Below are positions 17,013-24,881 of a DNA stretch of 35,095 bases, piece by piece (the stretch's first letter is position 1; every line of letters starts with the position of its first letter). The DNA is from Phycisphaerales bacterium. GTDB taxonomy: Bacteria > Planctomycetota > Phycisphaerae > UBA1845. The notes under the pieces were generated by a model, which saw only the letters and a list, made by a program, of their open reading frames with translations, had not been told where the DNA came from and made no database searches. Where the stretch lies: positions 1,810,647 to 1,845,741 of the forward strand of contig CP070691.1 of assembly GCA_020353195.1 (NCBI GenBank), read 5' to 3'. A program made the translations under genes and the position numbers.

Positions 17013-17042
17013 GACCCCGGGACGACACGTTCCGGGGTCCTT
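17013..17042 (+). terminator. Terminator after the FG-GAP gene
   Basis: GACCCCGG (17013-17020) pairs perfectly with CCGGGGTC (17032-17039) around an 11-base loop and is followed by CTTC. An 8-bp GC-rich stem 46 bases after the stop codon; the U-tract is short. Confidence 0.5.
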
Positions 17043-17105
17043 CGTAGCGTGAACCCCCCGCCCTGGCCGGCGTATTACTGTCTGACGGCGCCCGGCTTAC
17101 GAGAA

Positions 17106-17135
17106 TTGACGACCCCGGCTGCGGAATGCTATAAC
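17106..17135 (+). promoter_or_regulatory. Promoter of the P-type ATPase gene
   Basis: TTGACG (17106-17111), an 18-base spacer and TATAAC (17130-17135), both 5 of 6 to consensus. The predicted leader of about 40 bases contains the strong GGAGGAG ribosome site (17173-17179). I see no obvious metal-regulator operator. Confidence 0.6.
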
Positions 17136-17182
17136 GTGCGTGGAGAGCCGGACCGGGCGGTTGAGGGCGAGCGGAGGAGTCC

Positions 17183-19186
17183 ATGGTTCACGATCATCTG
17201 AAGTCCATCGAGACGCACACACGTGGGACCAGTCTCAAGCTCATCGCCACGTTGATGGGCGGGATTCTGGTCCTTTGTTCGTTCATCGCCGACTACCTGT
17301 TTCCGGGCGTGCAGGACGCTTCCGGCAACCTCCGGAACGCCCATGCGGATATCATCGCGCTGGCCGGCGCGGTGCTCCTCGGCATCTGGTTGGTCTGGCA
17401 CGCGCTGACCCACCTGCTGGCGGGGGAAACGCACATGGACGAACTGGTGGCGATGGCCATCATCGCCGCCATCGCCCTCGGCGAGTACCAGGAGGCGGGC
17501 GTCATCGCGTTCTTCATGATCATCGCCAGCCTGATCGAGCAGAGGACCGCCCTCGGCGCCCGAACCTCGATCGAGGAGCTGATGGAGCTGACTCCGACGT
17601 CGGCTCACCGCGTGCTGGACGACGGGACCGAGCAGGAGGTCGAGACCGCCGATCTGCGCCCGGGGGACGTGGTGCGGGTCCGCCCTGGCCAGAACATCCC
17701 TACCGACGGGCTGGTCATCCTCGGCGAGTCCACCGTGGACCAGGCGAACATCACGGGTGAGTCGGTGCCCGTGGACAAGGGCAGCAGCGACGAGGTCTTC
17801 GGAGGCACGACGAACCTCACCGGTGCCCTGGACATCCGCGTGACCAAGGTCGGGGGGGAATCGAAGCTCGGGCAGGTGCAGGCCCTTATCCTCGAAGCCG
17901 AGAGGACCCGCATCCCGCTTATGAGGCTGATCGACCGTTACGCGGGATGGTATACGCCCACCATTCTGATGCTCGCCGGGATCGTCCTCTTTTTGTCCAG
18001 GGACAAGGACGTCGGCATGGAGAAGGCCATCACGATGCTGATCGTCGCCTGCCCGTGCGCGCTGGTCCTGGCAACGCCGACGGCGATGGTGGCCGCCCTG
18101 AGTTGCGCCGCCCGCGTCAAGGTCTTCATCAAGAAGGTCAGTGATTTGGAGCACGCGCGCGCACTGACCGCGATGGTGTTCGACAAGACGGGGACGCTCA
18201 CCACCGGCAAACTGACCGTGACGCAGATGAAGCCCGCCCCGGGCGTGGACGGAGCCGAGTTGCTTCAACACGCCGCGTCCGCCGAGCAGCTGAGCAAGCA
18301 CCCGGTGGCGGGGGCCTTGCAGGAGATTGCGAGCCGGGCCCGGATCGAGCTGATCCCCGTCGATCCGAGCGGGTTCGAGGAGAGCATCGGCCGGGGTGTG
18401 GTCGCCAGGGTGAATCGTGACCGGATCATGGTCGGGCGAAGCCAGTGGCTCAAGGAGCGCGGGGCGGACATGCGCCTGCTCGACGACCCCGAGTTCCGGG
18501 AGGTCGAGGGTCTGAGCGTCCTTTACGTGACCCGGAACGGCCGGTGCATCGGGTGGGTCGGGCTGGAGGACAAGACGCGTGCGGAGGCCCGTCGGGCGAT
18601 CGACCAGCTGCGGGAGATTGGCATCGGCAACCTGACCATGGTTACCGGCGACAAGTGGTCGGTGGCCAAGCGGGTCGCCGCGGAAATGGGGTGCGGTCAG
18701 GTGCAGGCGGAGTGCCTGCCGGATCAGAAGAAGGCCCTGGTCGACGATCTCAGGGAGCGAGGGCACCGCGTCGCCGTGGTGGGCGACGGCGTGAACGACG
18801 CCGGTGCGCTGGCGGCCGGTGACCTGGGCATCGCGATGGGCGCCGCCGGCAGCGATGTGGCCGTCAAGTCGGCCTCGGTCGTCTTGATGAACAACGACCT
18901 GAACTTGCTTCCGTTCGTGGTTCGGCTGTCGCGGGAAACGACGAAGGTCATTTGGCAGAACCTCATCTACGGAGTCTTGTTCATCGTTGTGATGATGACG
19001 TTTGCCATCTGGGGTCCACTCAAGCCCGTGACGGCTGCGATCCTGCACACCGTCGCCAGCGCGGTCGTGATTTTCAACAGCGCCCGTCTGGTCCGATTCG
19101 GCGAGGCTGAGCGGTTTGCCGGGATGCCGGAGCAGGCCCCGCCCACCGAGACCGTCGTCCCGGCGCCCACCCCGATGCCAGTGTAA
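17183..19186 (+). CDS. Heavy-metal translocating P1B-type ATPase
   Basis: This encodes 667 residues, an inner-membrane pump that uses ATP to move a metal ion. The actuator motif TGES is at 191-194, the metal-site CPC at 290-292 (VACPCALVLATPTA), the phosphorylated aspartate D334 in DKTGT, the P1B-specific HP at 373-374 (SKHPVAG) and the hinge GDGVND at 534-539. The N-terminus has no CxxC heavy-metal domain; only His4, His6 and His12 in the first 12 residues could contribute ligands. The last helices contain HTVASAVVIFNSARL rather than the copper-type MxxSS or the zinc-type DxG, so the metal is uncertain. The start has a perfect GGAGGAG. No metal-responsive regulator adjoins it. Confidence 0.92.
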   Translation: MVHDHLKSIETHTRGTSLKLIATLMGGILVLCSFIADYLFPGVQDASGNLRNAHADIIALAGAVLLGIWLVWHALTHLLAGETHMDELVAMAIIAAIALGEYQEAGVIAFFMIIASLIEQRTALGARTSIEELMELTPTSAHRVLDDGTEQEVETADLRPGDVVRVRPGQNIPTDGLVILGESTVDQANITGESVPVDKGSSDEVFGGTTNLTGALDIRVTKVGGESKLGQVQALILEAERTRIPLMRLIDRYAGWYTPTILMLAGIVLFLSRDKDVGMEKAITMLIVACPCALVLATPTAMVAALSCAARVKVFIKKVSDLEHARALTAMVFDKTGTLTTGKLTVTQMKPAPGVDGAELLQHAASAEQLSKHPVAGALQEIASRARIELIPVDPSGFEESIGRGVVARVNRDRIMVGRSQWLKERGADMRLLDDPEFREVEGLSVLYVTRNGRCIGWVGLEDKTRAEARRAIDQLREIGIGNLTMVTGDKWSVAKRVAAEMGCGQVQAECLPDQKKALVDDLRERGHRVAVVGDGVNDAGALAAGDLGIAMGAAGSDVAVKSASVVLMNNDLNLLPFVVRLSRETTKVIWQNLIYGVLFIVVMMTFAIWGPLKPVTAAILHTVASAVVIFNSARLVRFGEAERFAGMPEQAPPTETVVPAPTPMPV

Positions 19187-19195
19187 TCCGAAGAG

Positions 19196-19210
19196 AGGGC
19201 GGTTCGCCCT
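19196..19210. terminator. Hairpin in the short convergent gap
   Basis: AGGGCG, GTT, CGCCCT form a perfect 6-bp hairpin that almost fills the 24-base gap between the ATPase stop codon (19186) and the stop codon of the converging PH-domain gene (19211). Its position suggests a bidirectional terminator. Confidence 0.45.
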
Positions 19211-19816
19211 TCAAGCGAGGGGGTGATTATCGAGTGCCCGGGAGATCGCCCGGCGGACCTCGCCATGGGCCTCCTCGGGGCGGGCGATGTAGCACCATTG
19301 GCGCTCCGCCGCCGGGCTCTCGTCGGTGACGAACTCGAGCGTCCCCAGGTTGACCACCCGCTCGTGCATGCTCGCCGTCAGGCGCGTGCTTTTCACGCGA
19401 ACGAGGGGGCAGCCCCACACGTGGGGCCGAAGCACCCCATGCACCGACATCACCCGGCGGTTCGTCAGAACGTGGAACCGCGACACCCATCGCATCGCGG
19501 CCACCAGCATCCGCACGCCGAGAGTCAGCAACACGAGCTGCATCAGCACGTATTGTGACAGGCCCAGCACCGCCGGCGTGCCGACCCACGGAATGCACAC
19601 CAGCAACAGCGCGGCGGCGGCGATCCACTTGGCCGGCTCAAACACCATGAACCAAAGCGAAGGCTTGATGGCCAGGATCACAACTTCTCCGCCGTCGAGC
19701 AGATCGGCGGGCAGGGCGACGGTGGGAGCCTGTAGCCTGACCGTCCGCGGTGGCGGGGCAGTGGCCGTCGCGAAGTTGGAGGAACGGAGGGATGGTGTTT
19801 GAATCACCGCAGTCAT
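19211..19816 (-). CDS. PH-domain (bPH2/DUF304-like) membrane protein
   Basis: This encodes 201 residues. After an unstructured N-terminus of about 40 residues, two membrane helices (about 58-75 and 85-105) are followed by a bacterial PH-like domain whose opening, RFHVLTNRRVMSVHGVL, is characteristic of the YdbS/YdbT-type bPH2 family; the middle VVNLGTLEFVTDES also fits. The function of these domains is mostly unknown; they are membrane-associated and may take part in envelope stress or assembly. It begins 9 bases after the hpt stop codon with no obvious promoter or ribosome site, so it is probably the second gene of an hpt operon. Confidence 0.78.
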   Translation of the reverse strand: MTAVIQTPSLRSSNFATATAPPPRTVRLQAPTVALPADLLDGGEVVILAIKPSLWFMVFEPAKWIAAAALLLVCIPWVGTPAVLGLSQYVLMQLVLLTLGVRMLVAAMRWVSRFHVLTNRRVMSVHGVLRPHVWGCPLVRVKSTRLTASMHERVVNLGTLEFVTDESPAAERQWCYIARPEEAHGEVRRAISRALDNHPLA

Positions 19817-19825
19817 GGTTGATGG

Positions 19826-20368
19826 CTACGCGTACACTTCCGGCTTCAGCACTGCGATGTCCGGGAAGTTGCGGTAGTGGTCGTTGTAGTCCAGGCCGTA
19901 CCCGACCACGAAATGGTCCTCGATGTCGAACCCGACGAAATCGACCTTCACGTCGGGTGGGTTCTTGGCGGGCTTGCGAAGCAGCACCGCAGTCTTGAGC
20001 GATCGCGGTTGCCGCTCGCGAAGCAGCCCCTGGACCAGCCGCAGCGTCCCTCCCGTGTCGAAGATGTCGTCGACGATCAGCACGTCCCGATCACGGACGT
20101 CGACGTTCAGGTCCTTCATCAGCTTGGCGCCGCGCGACGCCGTGGTCGCTCCGGCGTAGCTGGACACCGTGATCAGACCGATCTTCATTTTCATCGGCAT
20201 CTGGCGGATCAGATCGGCAAGAAATATGACCGCCCCCGACAGGATGGTGACGATCGTGATCTGTGCTTCGGCGCTGTTGTATGCGGTGGCGATCTCACCG
20301 GCCATCTCTCGGATACGGGCCGCCAGCGCCTCGTGGGGGATCAGAATCCGGTCAATGTCCTTTTCCAT
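19826..20368 (-). CDS. hpt: Hypoxanthine phosphoribosyltransferase
   Basis: This encodes 180 residues, the usual size. The enzyme converts hypoxanthine or guanine plus PRPP to IMP or GMP in purine salvage, in the cytoplasm. The PRPP-binding motif DVLIVDDIFDTGGTL is at residues 95-109, preceded by the expected VTILSGAVIFLADLIR and ITVSSYAGATTASRG segments, and followed by AVLLRKPAKNPPDVKVDFVGFDIEDHFVVGYG in two conserved blocks, where the base-contacting Lys and Asp reside. ATG 20368 lies 6 bases after a strong -10 box, with no ribosome site, so a leaderless transcript is likely. The PH-domain gene follows in the same operon. Confidence 0.95.
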   Translation of the reverse strand: MEKDIDRILIPHEALAARIREMAGEIATAYNSAEAQITIVTILSGAVIFLADLIRQMPMKMKIGLITVSSYAGATTASRGAKLMKDLNVDVRDRDVLIVDDIFDTGGTLRLVQGLLRERQPRSLKTAVLLRKPAKNPPDVKVDFVGFDIEDHFVVGYGLDYNDHYRNFPDIAVLKPEVYA

Positions 20369-20374
20369 TTGGGC

Positions 20375-20403
20375 AGTATAACGCGTGCCGGTGACGCTGT
20401 CAG
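20375..20403 (-). promoter_or_regulatory. Promoter of hpt
   Basis: On the minus strand CTGACA (20403-20398), a 17-base spacer and TATACT (20380-20375), each 5 of 6 to consensus, with 6 bases to ATG 20368. Transcription should start at or within a base of the A of the start codon. Confidence 0.65.
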
Positions 20404-20422
20404 CCGGCTGTTTATGGGACCA

Positions 20423-20444
20423 GCGGGCGTGACGAGCGGCCCGC
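20423..20444 (-). terminator. Hairpin downstream of nadA
   Basis: GCGGGC (20423-20428) pairs with GCCCGC (20439-20444) around a 10-base loop, 25 bases after the nadA stop codon on the minus strand. It has no U-run, so it is a weak candidate for ending the nadA transcript before the hpt promoter. Confidence 0.3.
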
Positions 20445-20468
20445 CTGCCTTGAAAGGTCTTGGCGCTG

Positions 20469-21581
20469 CTATTTCGCCGTGGCCGGCTCGGGCGAGACGT
20501 TCGCCAGCATCCGGTCGAGGGCGATCAGTGCCAGCCGCTTGGTTCGCGGATCGACCGAAATCCGGTTCACCACTTCGCCGGCCGCCAGCCGGTCCAGCGA
20601 CCACAGCACGTGCGGCGGGCTGATACGATACATCGTAGTGCAGAGGCACTGCATGGGAGCCAGCGATCGGACGGTCTTATCAGGATGCTGCGCCGCCAGG
20701 CGTTCCACGAGATGAACCTCGGTGCCGATCGCCCACCTCGCCTGCGGCGGCGACCCCTCCACTGCCCGCAGGATGTACTCAGTACTGCCGGCGAGGTCGG
20801 CCTTCTCGACGACCGCCCAGTCGCATTCCGGGTGGACCAGGATTCTGCATTCGGGGTCCCGGGCCCGGATCTCATCGCACTGGGCCGGCGTGAAGAGCTG
20901 GTGGACGCTGCAGTGGCCCTTCCAGAGGACGACTTTCGCGGCCACAACTTCACCGGCGGTCAGCCCGCCGTCCGGCTCATGCGGATCGTACAGGGCCATG
21001 TCGGCCAGTGAGATGCCCATGGCGTAGGCGGTGTTGCGGCCCAGGTGCTGATCGGGCAGGAACAGCACCTTCTCCCCCTGCCGAAACGCCCATTCAAGAA
21101 CCATTCGGGCGTTGCCGCTGGTGCAGCACGCGCCGTCGTGAGCACCGCAGAAAGCCTTGACCGACGCAGCGGAGTTGACGTACGTGATCGGGACAATTTT
21201 CTCGGGGGTCGCAGCCGTCAGGAAGTCCCACGCCTCTTCCACCTGATCGATGGCGGCCATGTCCGCCATGCTGCAGCCGGCTGACAGGTCGGGCAGGATG
21301 ACCTTGACCGAATCGTCGGTCAGGATGTCGGCCGACTCTGCCATGAAGTGGACGCCACAGAACAGGACGAACTCGGCGCCTTCCTGCTCGGCGGCGATCT
21401 GCGACAGTTTCAGGCTGTCGCCGGTGAAATCCGCGAACTGCAAGACGTCGTCCTGTTGGTAGTGGTGCCCGAGGATGACCAGGCGCCTGCCGAAGCGCTT
21501 CTTGTGAGCGCGAATGCGATCCGCGGTCTCGACCGGGTCCATGGCCGTGTACGACGCAGGAATGGGCGGTTGATACGGCAT
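20469..21581 (-). CDS. nadA: Quinolinate synthase
   Basis: This encodes 370 residues from ATG 21581, chosen because homology starts a few residues later; the frame stays open upstream to 21815 but that stretch is Arg-rich and unlike the family. NadA condenses iminoaspartate with dihydroxyacetone phosphate to quinolinate, the first dedicated step of de novo NAD synthesis, using an oxygen-sensitive [4Fe-4S] cluster. Visible signatures are RLVILGHHYQ (33-42), the cluster cysteines C103 (AGCSMADM), C253 (HPECDW) and C312/C314 (QCLCTTMYRISP), and the repeats of the three-fold pseudo-symmetric fold. No nadB or nadC is adjacent, so iminoaspartate must come from an enzyme coded elsewhere. A long leader of about 97 bases is predicted. 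Confidence 0.95.
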   Translation of the reverse strand: MPYQPPIPASYTAMDPVETADRIRAHKKRFGRRLVILGHHYQQDDVLQFADFTGDSLKLSQIAAEQEGAEFVLFCGVHFMAESADILTDDSVKVILPDLSAGCSMADMAAIDQVEEAWDFLTAATPEKIVPITYVNSAASVKAFCGAHDGACCTSGNARMVLEWAFRQGEKVLFLPDQHLGRNTAYAMGISLADMALYDPHEPDGGLTAGEVVAAKVVLWKGHCSVHQLFTPAQCDEIRARDPECRILVHPECDWAVVEKADLAGSTEYILRAVEGSPPQARWAIGTEVHLVERLAAQHPDKTVRSLAPMQCLCTTMYRISPPHVLWSLDRLAAGEVVNRISVDPRTKRLALIALDRMLANVSPEPATAK

Positions 21582-21684
21582 CGGTCCGAACTGCCACCGG
21601 CAGAAACGAGTCGCCCCCCGAGCACGGCCCACGCGGGCTTGTGACAGGAGCGGTCGTCCCGAACCCGTGCGGCGCTGACATGAC

Positions 21685-21693
21685 ATTGTATCA
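21685..21693 (-). promoter_or_regulatory. Possible extended -10 promoter of nadA
   Basis: The minus strand reads TGATACAAT (21693-21685), an extended -10 (TGN before TACAAT, 5 of 6). No good -35 is present, as is allowed for extended -10 promoters. It would give a leader of about 97 bases. Confidence 0.4.
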
Positions 21694-21860
21694 TCGCGAA
21701 CGAGGTTTTCCATGCTGATCGGCTCTCCACCGACGATTCCACACATCGGGCGTGCGGGACTCAGTGTTGGGTGGATCCGGCGGCTTTCTCTCGCGCGCGA
21801 TCTTCGCACAGCCATGATCGGTGTGCGGCCGCGAGGGCGGTATCCATGGGCAATCCGGTC

Positions 21861-21889
21861 TTGGTTTCGCGTTTCTTATGGCCTATACT
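21861..21889 (+). promoter_or_regulatory. Promoter of the metalloprotease gene
   Basis: TTGGTT (21861-21866), a 17-base spacer and TATACT (21884-21889). The -10 is 5 of 6 to consensus. A leader of about 95 bases is predicted, ending in the AGGAG ribosome site before ATG 21992. Confidence 0.5.
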
Positions 21890-21991
21890 GGGATGTGCGC
21901 GCTGGAGGGCATGCCATAGAAGCACCGGCCCCACCATCGGCGAGTTCCGTCAGGCATCGGCATCCGACGAAGGGAAGGCAGGAGAACAAGC

Positions 21992-23026
21992 ATGAGGCAT
22001 GGGAGCATCGCCGCCGCCGTCGTGTTGATCGTCCTGACCGGAGGGTCCTTCTCCTACGGGCAGATACCTCCGCCCTATACCGTCACACCGATTCTCTTCG
22101 TACCGGATCCGAACTCATTCCCGGTGGGGTATCAGCCTACACCCGGCGAGTTGGCTGCCGACGTGGACAACATCACGGTCGCCATGGAGCGAATCAGAGT
22201 GTGGTACGGGCAGGCCCAGGGTCTGGCGACCAGCTTCGACGTCCAGCCGACCGTGCACATGGCCGCCTGGGGCGGTCTGGCCGATTACCAGATAACCTGG
22301 ACGGACCCGGAGAATCGCTACACCGACGGCATCTCCCTCGGGAATGTCTGGGGGCTGGTGGGCGCCGAGGTTTCCAGCCGGGGCTACAGCACGGGTACGT
22401 ACGGCGCCCCGCGCGTCGTCGTGGTCTTCTGCAAAGGGGCCGGCGGCTATGCCGGCGGGGCTCAGTGGTTCGGCGTCGGCGGCGGTCGGTGCATGCTCGG
22501 CGACTGGTGTCTCGATTCGTTGGCTGACCGCGTTCCACCACCCTACTGGTCGTGGTGGACGGGCGTGGACAGACAGACCGGCGCCACCGCCCACGAGATG
22601 GGGCACACGATCGGCATTCGTCACACCGACCAGGTGACCAACCCCGTCACGGGCGTCTACGACAAGCCGTACACCGTCATGTGGAACTGGTGGGACTGGC
22701 CCACGTATCCCGTCAACCCCGCGGACCCCACCTGGCCGCTGACCGGCCTGCACGCCTGGGCGATCAACGACGGACCGACCGGCGAAGTGACCGATTACCA
22801 GGACGTGTTCCTGCTGGCCTATCGAACGGCGTGGTTCAGCACGCTGGGTGACTACGATTGCGATGGTGACGGCGATGTGACGCTGGATGATTACGTTTGC
22901 CTTGACGATTGCCTGACCGGTCCGGGCGGTGGGCTTTTGACCGATTGCTACAACTTCGACCTCGACGACGATAACGACGTGGACCTGGCGGATTTTGCCG
23001 CCTTCCAGCGGGCCTTCGCGCAGTAA
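21992..23026 (+). CDS. Secreted metzincin-like metalloprotease with dockerin-like C-terminus
   Basis: This encodes 344 residues. A Sec signal peptide (about 1-23, ending SFSYG) directs export. The zinc-site motif HEMGHTIGIRH at 201-211 matches HExxHxxGxxH of the metzincin superfamily: His201, His205 and His211 as ligands and Glu202 as base. A methionine at 230 (YTVMW) is well placed for the Met-turn. Cysteines at about 147, 167 and 173 precede the active site. The C-terminus (287-344) has two Asp-rich calcium-loop motifs, DCDGDGDVTLDD and DLDDDNDVDLAD, like the dockerin type I repeats common at the end of planctomycete secreted proteins. The substrate is unknown. AGGAG supports ATG 21992. Confidence 0.85.
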   Translation: MRHGSIAAAVVLIVLTGGSFSYGQIPPPYTVTPILFVPDPNSFPVGYQPTPGELAADVDNITVAMERIRVWYGQAQGLATSFDVQPTVHMAAWGGLADYQITWTDPENRYTDGISLGNVWGLVGAEVSSRGYSTGTYGAPRVVVVFCKGAGGYAGGAQWFGVGGGRCMLGDWCLDSLADRVPPPYWSWWTGVDRQTGATAHEMGHTIGIRHTDQVTNPVTGVYDKPYTVMWNWWDWPTYPVNPADPTWPLTGLHAWAINDGPTGEVTDYQDVFLLAYRTAWFSTLGDYDCDGDGDVTLDDYVCLDDCLTGPGGGLLTDCYNFDLDDDNDVDLADFAAFQRAFAQ

Positions 23027-23077
23027 GCCGCGCGGTGTGAAACGATTTGTCGACGTAGCGTATACAGGCCCCCCACC

Positions 23078-23103
23078 GCCCCGACCGCGCGGGGCACCCT
23101 TTT
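23078..23103 (+). terminator. Terminator of the metalloprotease gene
   Basis: GCCCCG (23078-23083), a 6-base loop and CGGGGC (23090-23095), followed by ACCC and TTTT (23100-23103). It lies 51 bases after the stop codon and its T-run overlaps the stop codon of the converging gene. Confidence 0.5.
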
Positions 23104-23617
23104 ACGTTGTGAACTCCCAGGCGCAGATACAGCCGGTGTCGTGGATGGGATCCGGGGGGCATTGCAGGCACCGGGTCTTGATGCCGGGGTCGATCGTCTC
23201 GGCGAACTTCGCGTACTCCACAATGCCCACCACTTTGCACGGGAAGTCCGGCAGTCCCTTGCGCCGCCTGGCCGTCTGCACGCGGCACTCGATCATCTTG
23301 AGGATCAGCGCATTCTCGTCGCAGCGCTTGATCGTCTGGGGGTTGACCACGGCATACAGCCGGTAGCGCAGGGCCTGTTCCAGCGCATCCAGGCCGCCGC
23401 CTCGTCCGATACCGAAGGCCTTCATGATTCGCCTCGCCTCGGCGGGAGAGAACAGCTCCCACGAGCGCGTATCCAGCGCCATCGCGGCGTCGAGCCCGTA
23501 TTTCTCCTCGGCCGCCAGAAACCAGCAGCCGTCATGGGCCAGCCAGCTCCGGGCATGGAGGATGACGAGCTTGAGCAATTCCTGTCGTGACAGATCCGAC
23601 AGTGGTTCCGTCGCCAT
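23102..23617 (-). CDS. DUF6125-like protein
   Basis: This encodes 171 residues with no signal peptide or membrane helix. The opening (ELLKLVILHARSWLAHDGCWF) and the closing pattern (a Cys in MIECRVQTARRRKGL, FPCK, then CLQCPPDP and CICAWEF) are what I associate with the DUF6125 family, whose function is not established; the call is from memory. The C-terminal cysteines (CLQCPPD, CIC) could hold a metal or an iron-sulfur cluster. It starts 67 bases after the aldo/keto reductase stop codon on the same strand and may be the third gene of that operon, which would fit a redox role. That is inference. Confidence 0.6.
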   Translation of the reverse strand: MATEPLSDLSRQELLKLVILHARSWLAHDGCWFLAAEEKYGLDAAMALDTRSWELFSPAEARRIMKAFGIGRGGGLDALEQALRYRLYAVVNPQTIKRCDENALILKMIECRVQTARRRKGLPDFPCKVVGIVEYAKFAETIDPGIKTRCLQCPPDPIHDTGCICAWEFTT

Positions 23618-23684
23618 ATTTTCGTCCGAAAGTCGTCCACCAGGACGCCGGTGATCAGGCGGCCACGTGAAGTCGCCGCCGGCG

Positions 23685-24833
23685 CTACTCTGCTTCGTCG
23701 AACTTCCCGGCAGCGTATTTCATCTCCTCCATGATGCTCAGTTTCTGGGTGCATTTGTCTTCGCACTCGCCACACTCAGTGCAGTCCGTGGCTCTGGTGC
23801 GTTTGTCCGGATTCGCTACCCACTTGTATAAGTCCCCGGCAACCTTCGGGCACTCCAGCAGCCGTTCGAGGTACACGACGTGCAGGATACCCGGAATGTC
23901 CAGGCCGTTCGGGCAGGGCATGCAGTAGTTGCACCTGGTGCAGAAGCCCATGTTTTCCTTGGAAAGCAGGTCGGTCAGCTTCTCCAGGGTCTTACGCTCT
24001 TCGGCGGTCAGCGGTGGTTTGGCAAAATTCTCCAGCGTGCCCGTGATATCCGACGGTTTGCTGATGCCGCACAGGATGGTGTCCACGTTGGGGTCACCGG
24101 CAAGATACCTGTGGGCGAGCGCCACAACGTCATCACGGCCAATCGCATTCCTGATCACGGGGGAATTCTCCGCGAGCAGTCCGCCCCCGAGAGGATTCAT
24201 GACGATGGTGGCGATCCCCTTCTCGTGGGCCTTGGCGATCACCTCCTGGTACTTCTGGTTCAGGATGTTGTAGGTGAACAGGATCGCCTCACACCAGTCG
24301 GTCTCATCGAGGTAATTGCTGACGTTTTCCGGCGTGTCGTGGGTGGTGAACCCCATGTGCCCGACCAATCCCTCGTCCACAGCCCGCCGGATGCCGTCCA
24401 GCATCCCGCCCTTCGCGATCACCTGGCGATACTGCTCGTAACTGTTGATGCTCCACACCTGGTAGAAGTCCAAGTGCTCCACATCAAGCCGTTCCATCGA
24501 CTCGACGAGGCGCTTGTACGTGCAGGCCGCCGACGCGTCGTCGGTCTCCTCGACCTTCTGGTTCCACGGCGACCACTTGGTGGAGAGAATCACCTTTTCC
24601 CGGTACCCCTCCTTGAGGCTCTTGCCCACCTTGATCTCGCTGGCGCCGTACCCCCGGCTCGTGTCGATATAGATCATGCCCGCATCGATGGCCTGGCGCA
24701 TCAGGCGGGCCGCTTCGTCCTCGTCGTCGGGCAGGCGCATGGCCCCGATGCTCACACGATGACACTTCAGTCCGCTGCGCTTGCCGAAATCAACCCATTG
24801 CCTCTGTTCAACGTTCATACTGTCAGGCGACAT
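23685..24833 (-). CDS. Aldo/keto reductase with C-terminal ferredoxin-like domain
   Basis: About 382 residues. The N-terminal 280 form an aldo/keto reductase barrel (VSIGAMRLPDDEDEA, then DAGMIYIDTSRGYGASE, then VILSTKW, later HMGFTTHD). The C-terminus carries two cysteine clusters, CTRCNYCMPCPNG and CTECGECEDKC, each fitting a [4Fe-4S] centre, as in the ferredoxin-tailed AKR group common in anaerobes. The natural substrate is unknown. The frame is open to ATG 24881, which directly abuts the upstream stop codon, but the first residues are coded by a repeat-like AGAGGAGCACAGAGG stretch. ATG 24833, after AAGGGACGGGC, looks better; ATG 24818 is also possible. It is downstream of the PLP enzyme, probably in one operon. 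Confidence 0.85.
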   Translation of the reverse strand: MSPDSMNVEQRQWVDFGKRSGLKCHRVSIGAMRLPDDEDEAARLMRQAIDAGMIYIDTSRGYGASEIKVGKSLKEGYREKVILSTKWSPWNQKVEETDDASAACTYKRLVESMERLDVEHLDFYQVWSINSYEQYRQVIAKGGMLDGIRRAVDEGLVGHMGFTTHDTPENVSNYLDETDWCEAILFTYNILNQKYQEVIAKAHEKGIATIVMNPLGGGLLAENSPVIRNAIGRDDVVALAHRYLAGDPNVDTILCGISKPSDITGTLENFAKPPLTAEERKTLEKLTDLLSKENMGFCTRCNYCMPCPNGLDIPGILHVVYLERLLECPKVAGDLYKWVANPDKRTRATDCTECGECEDKCTQKLSIMEEMKYAAGKFDEAE

Positions 24834-24834
24834 G

Positions 24835-24880
24835 CCCGTCCCTTCTCCGCTTGGGCCTCTGTGCTCCTCTGTATTCAACA
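24835..24880 (+). repeat. CTCTGTG-type repeat at the PLP / reductase junction
   Basis: The plus strand reads GGGCCTCTGTG then CTCCTCTGTATTC: two near-copies of CCTCTGTG. Such CTCTGTG-rich elements are, to my knowledge, found between genes in many unrelated bacteria. Here it covers what would be the first codons of the reductase if ATG 24881 were the start, which favours a start further in. Confidence 0.35.
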
Positions 24881-24881
24881 T

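Noticed and set aside
21582..21815. 78-residue N-terminal extension of NadA
   Set aside because: Arg-rich and unlike the family; a plausible promoter (21685-21693) would lie inside it.
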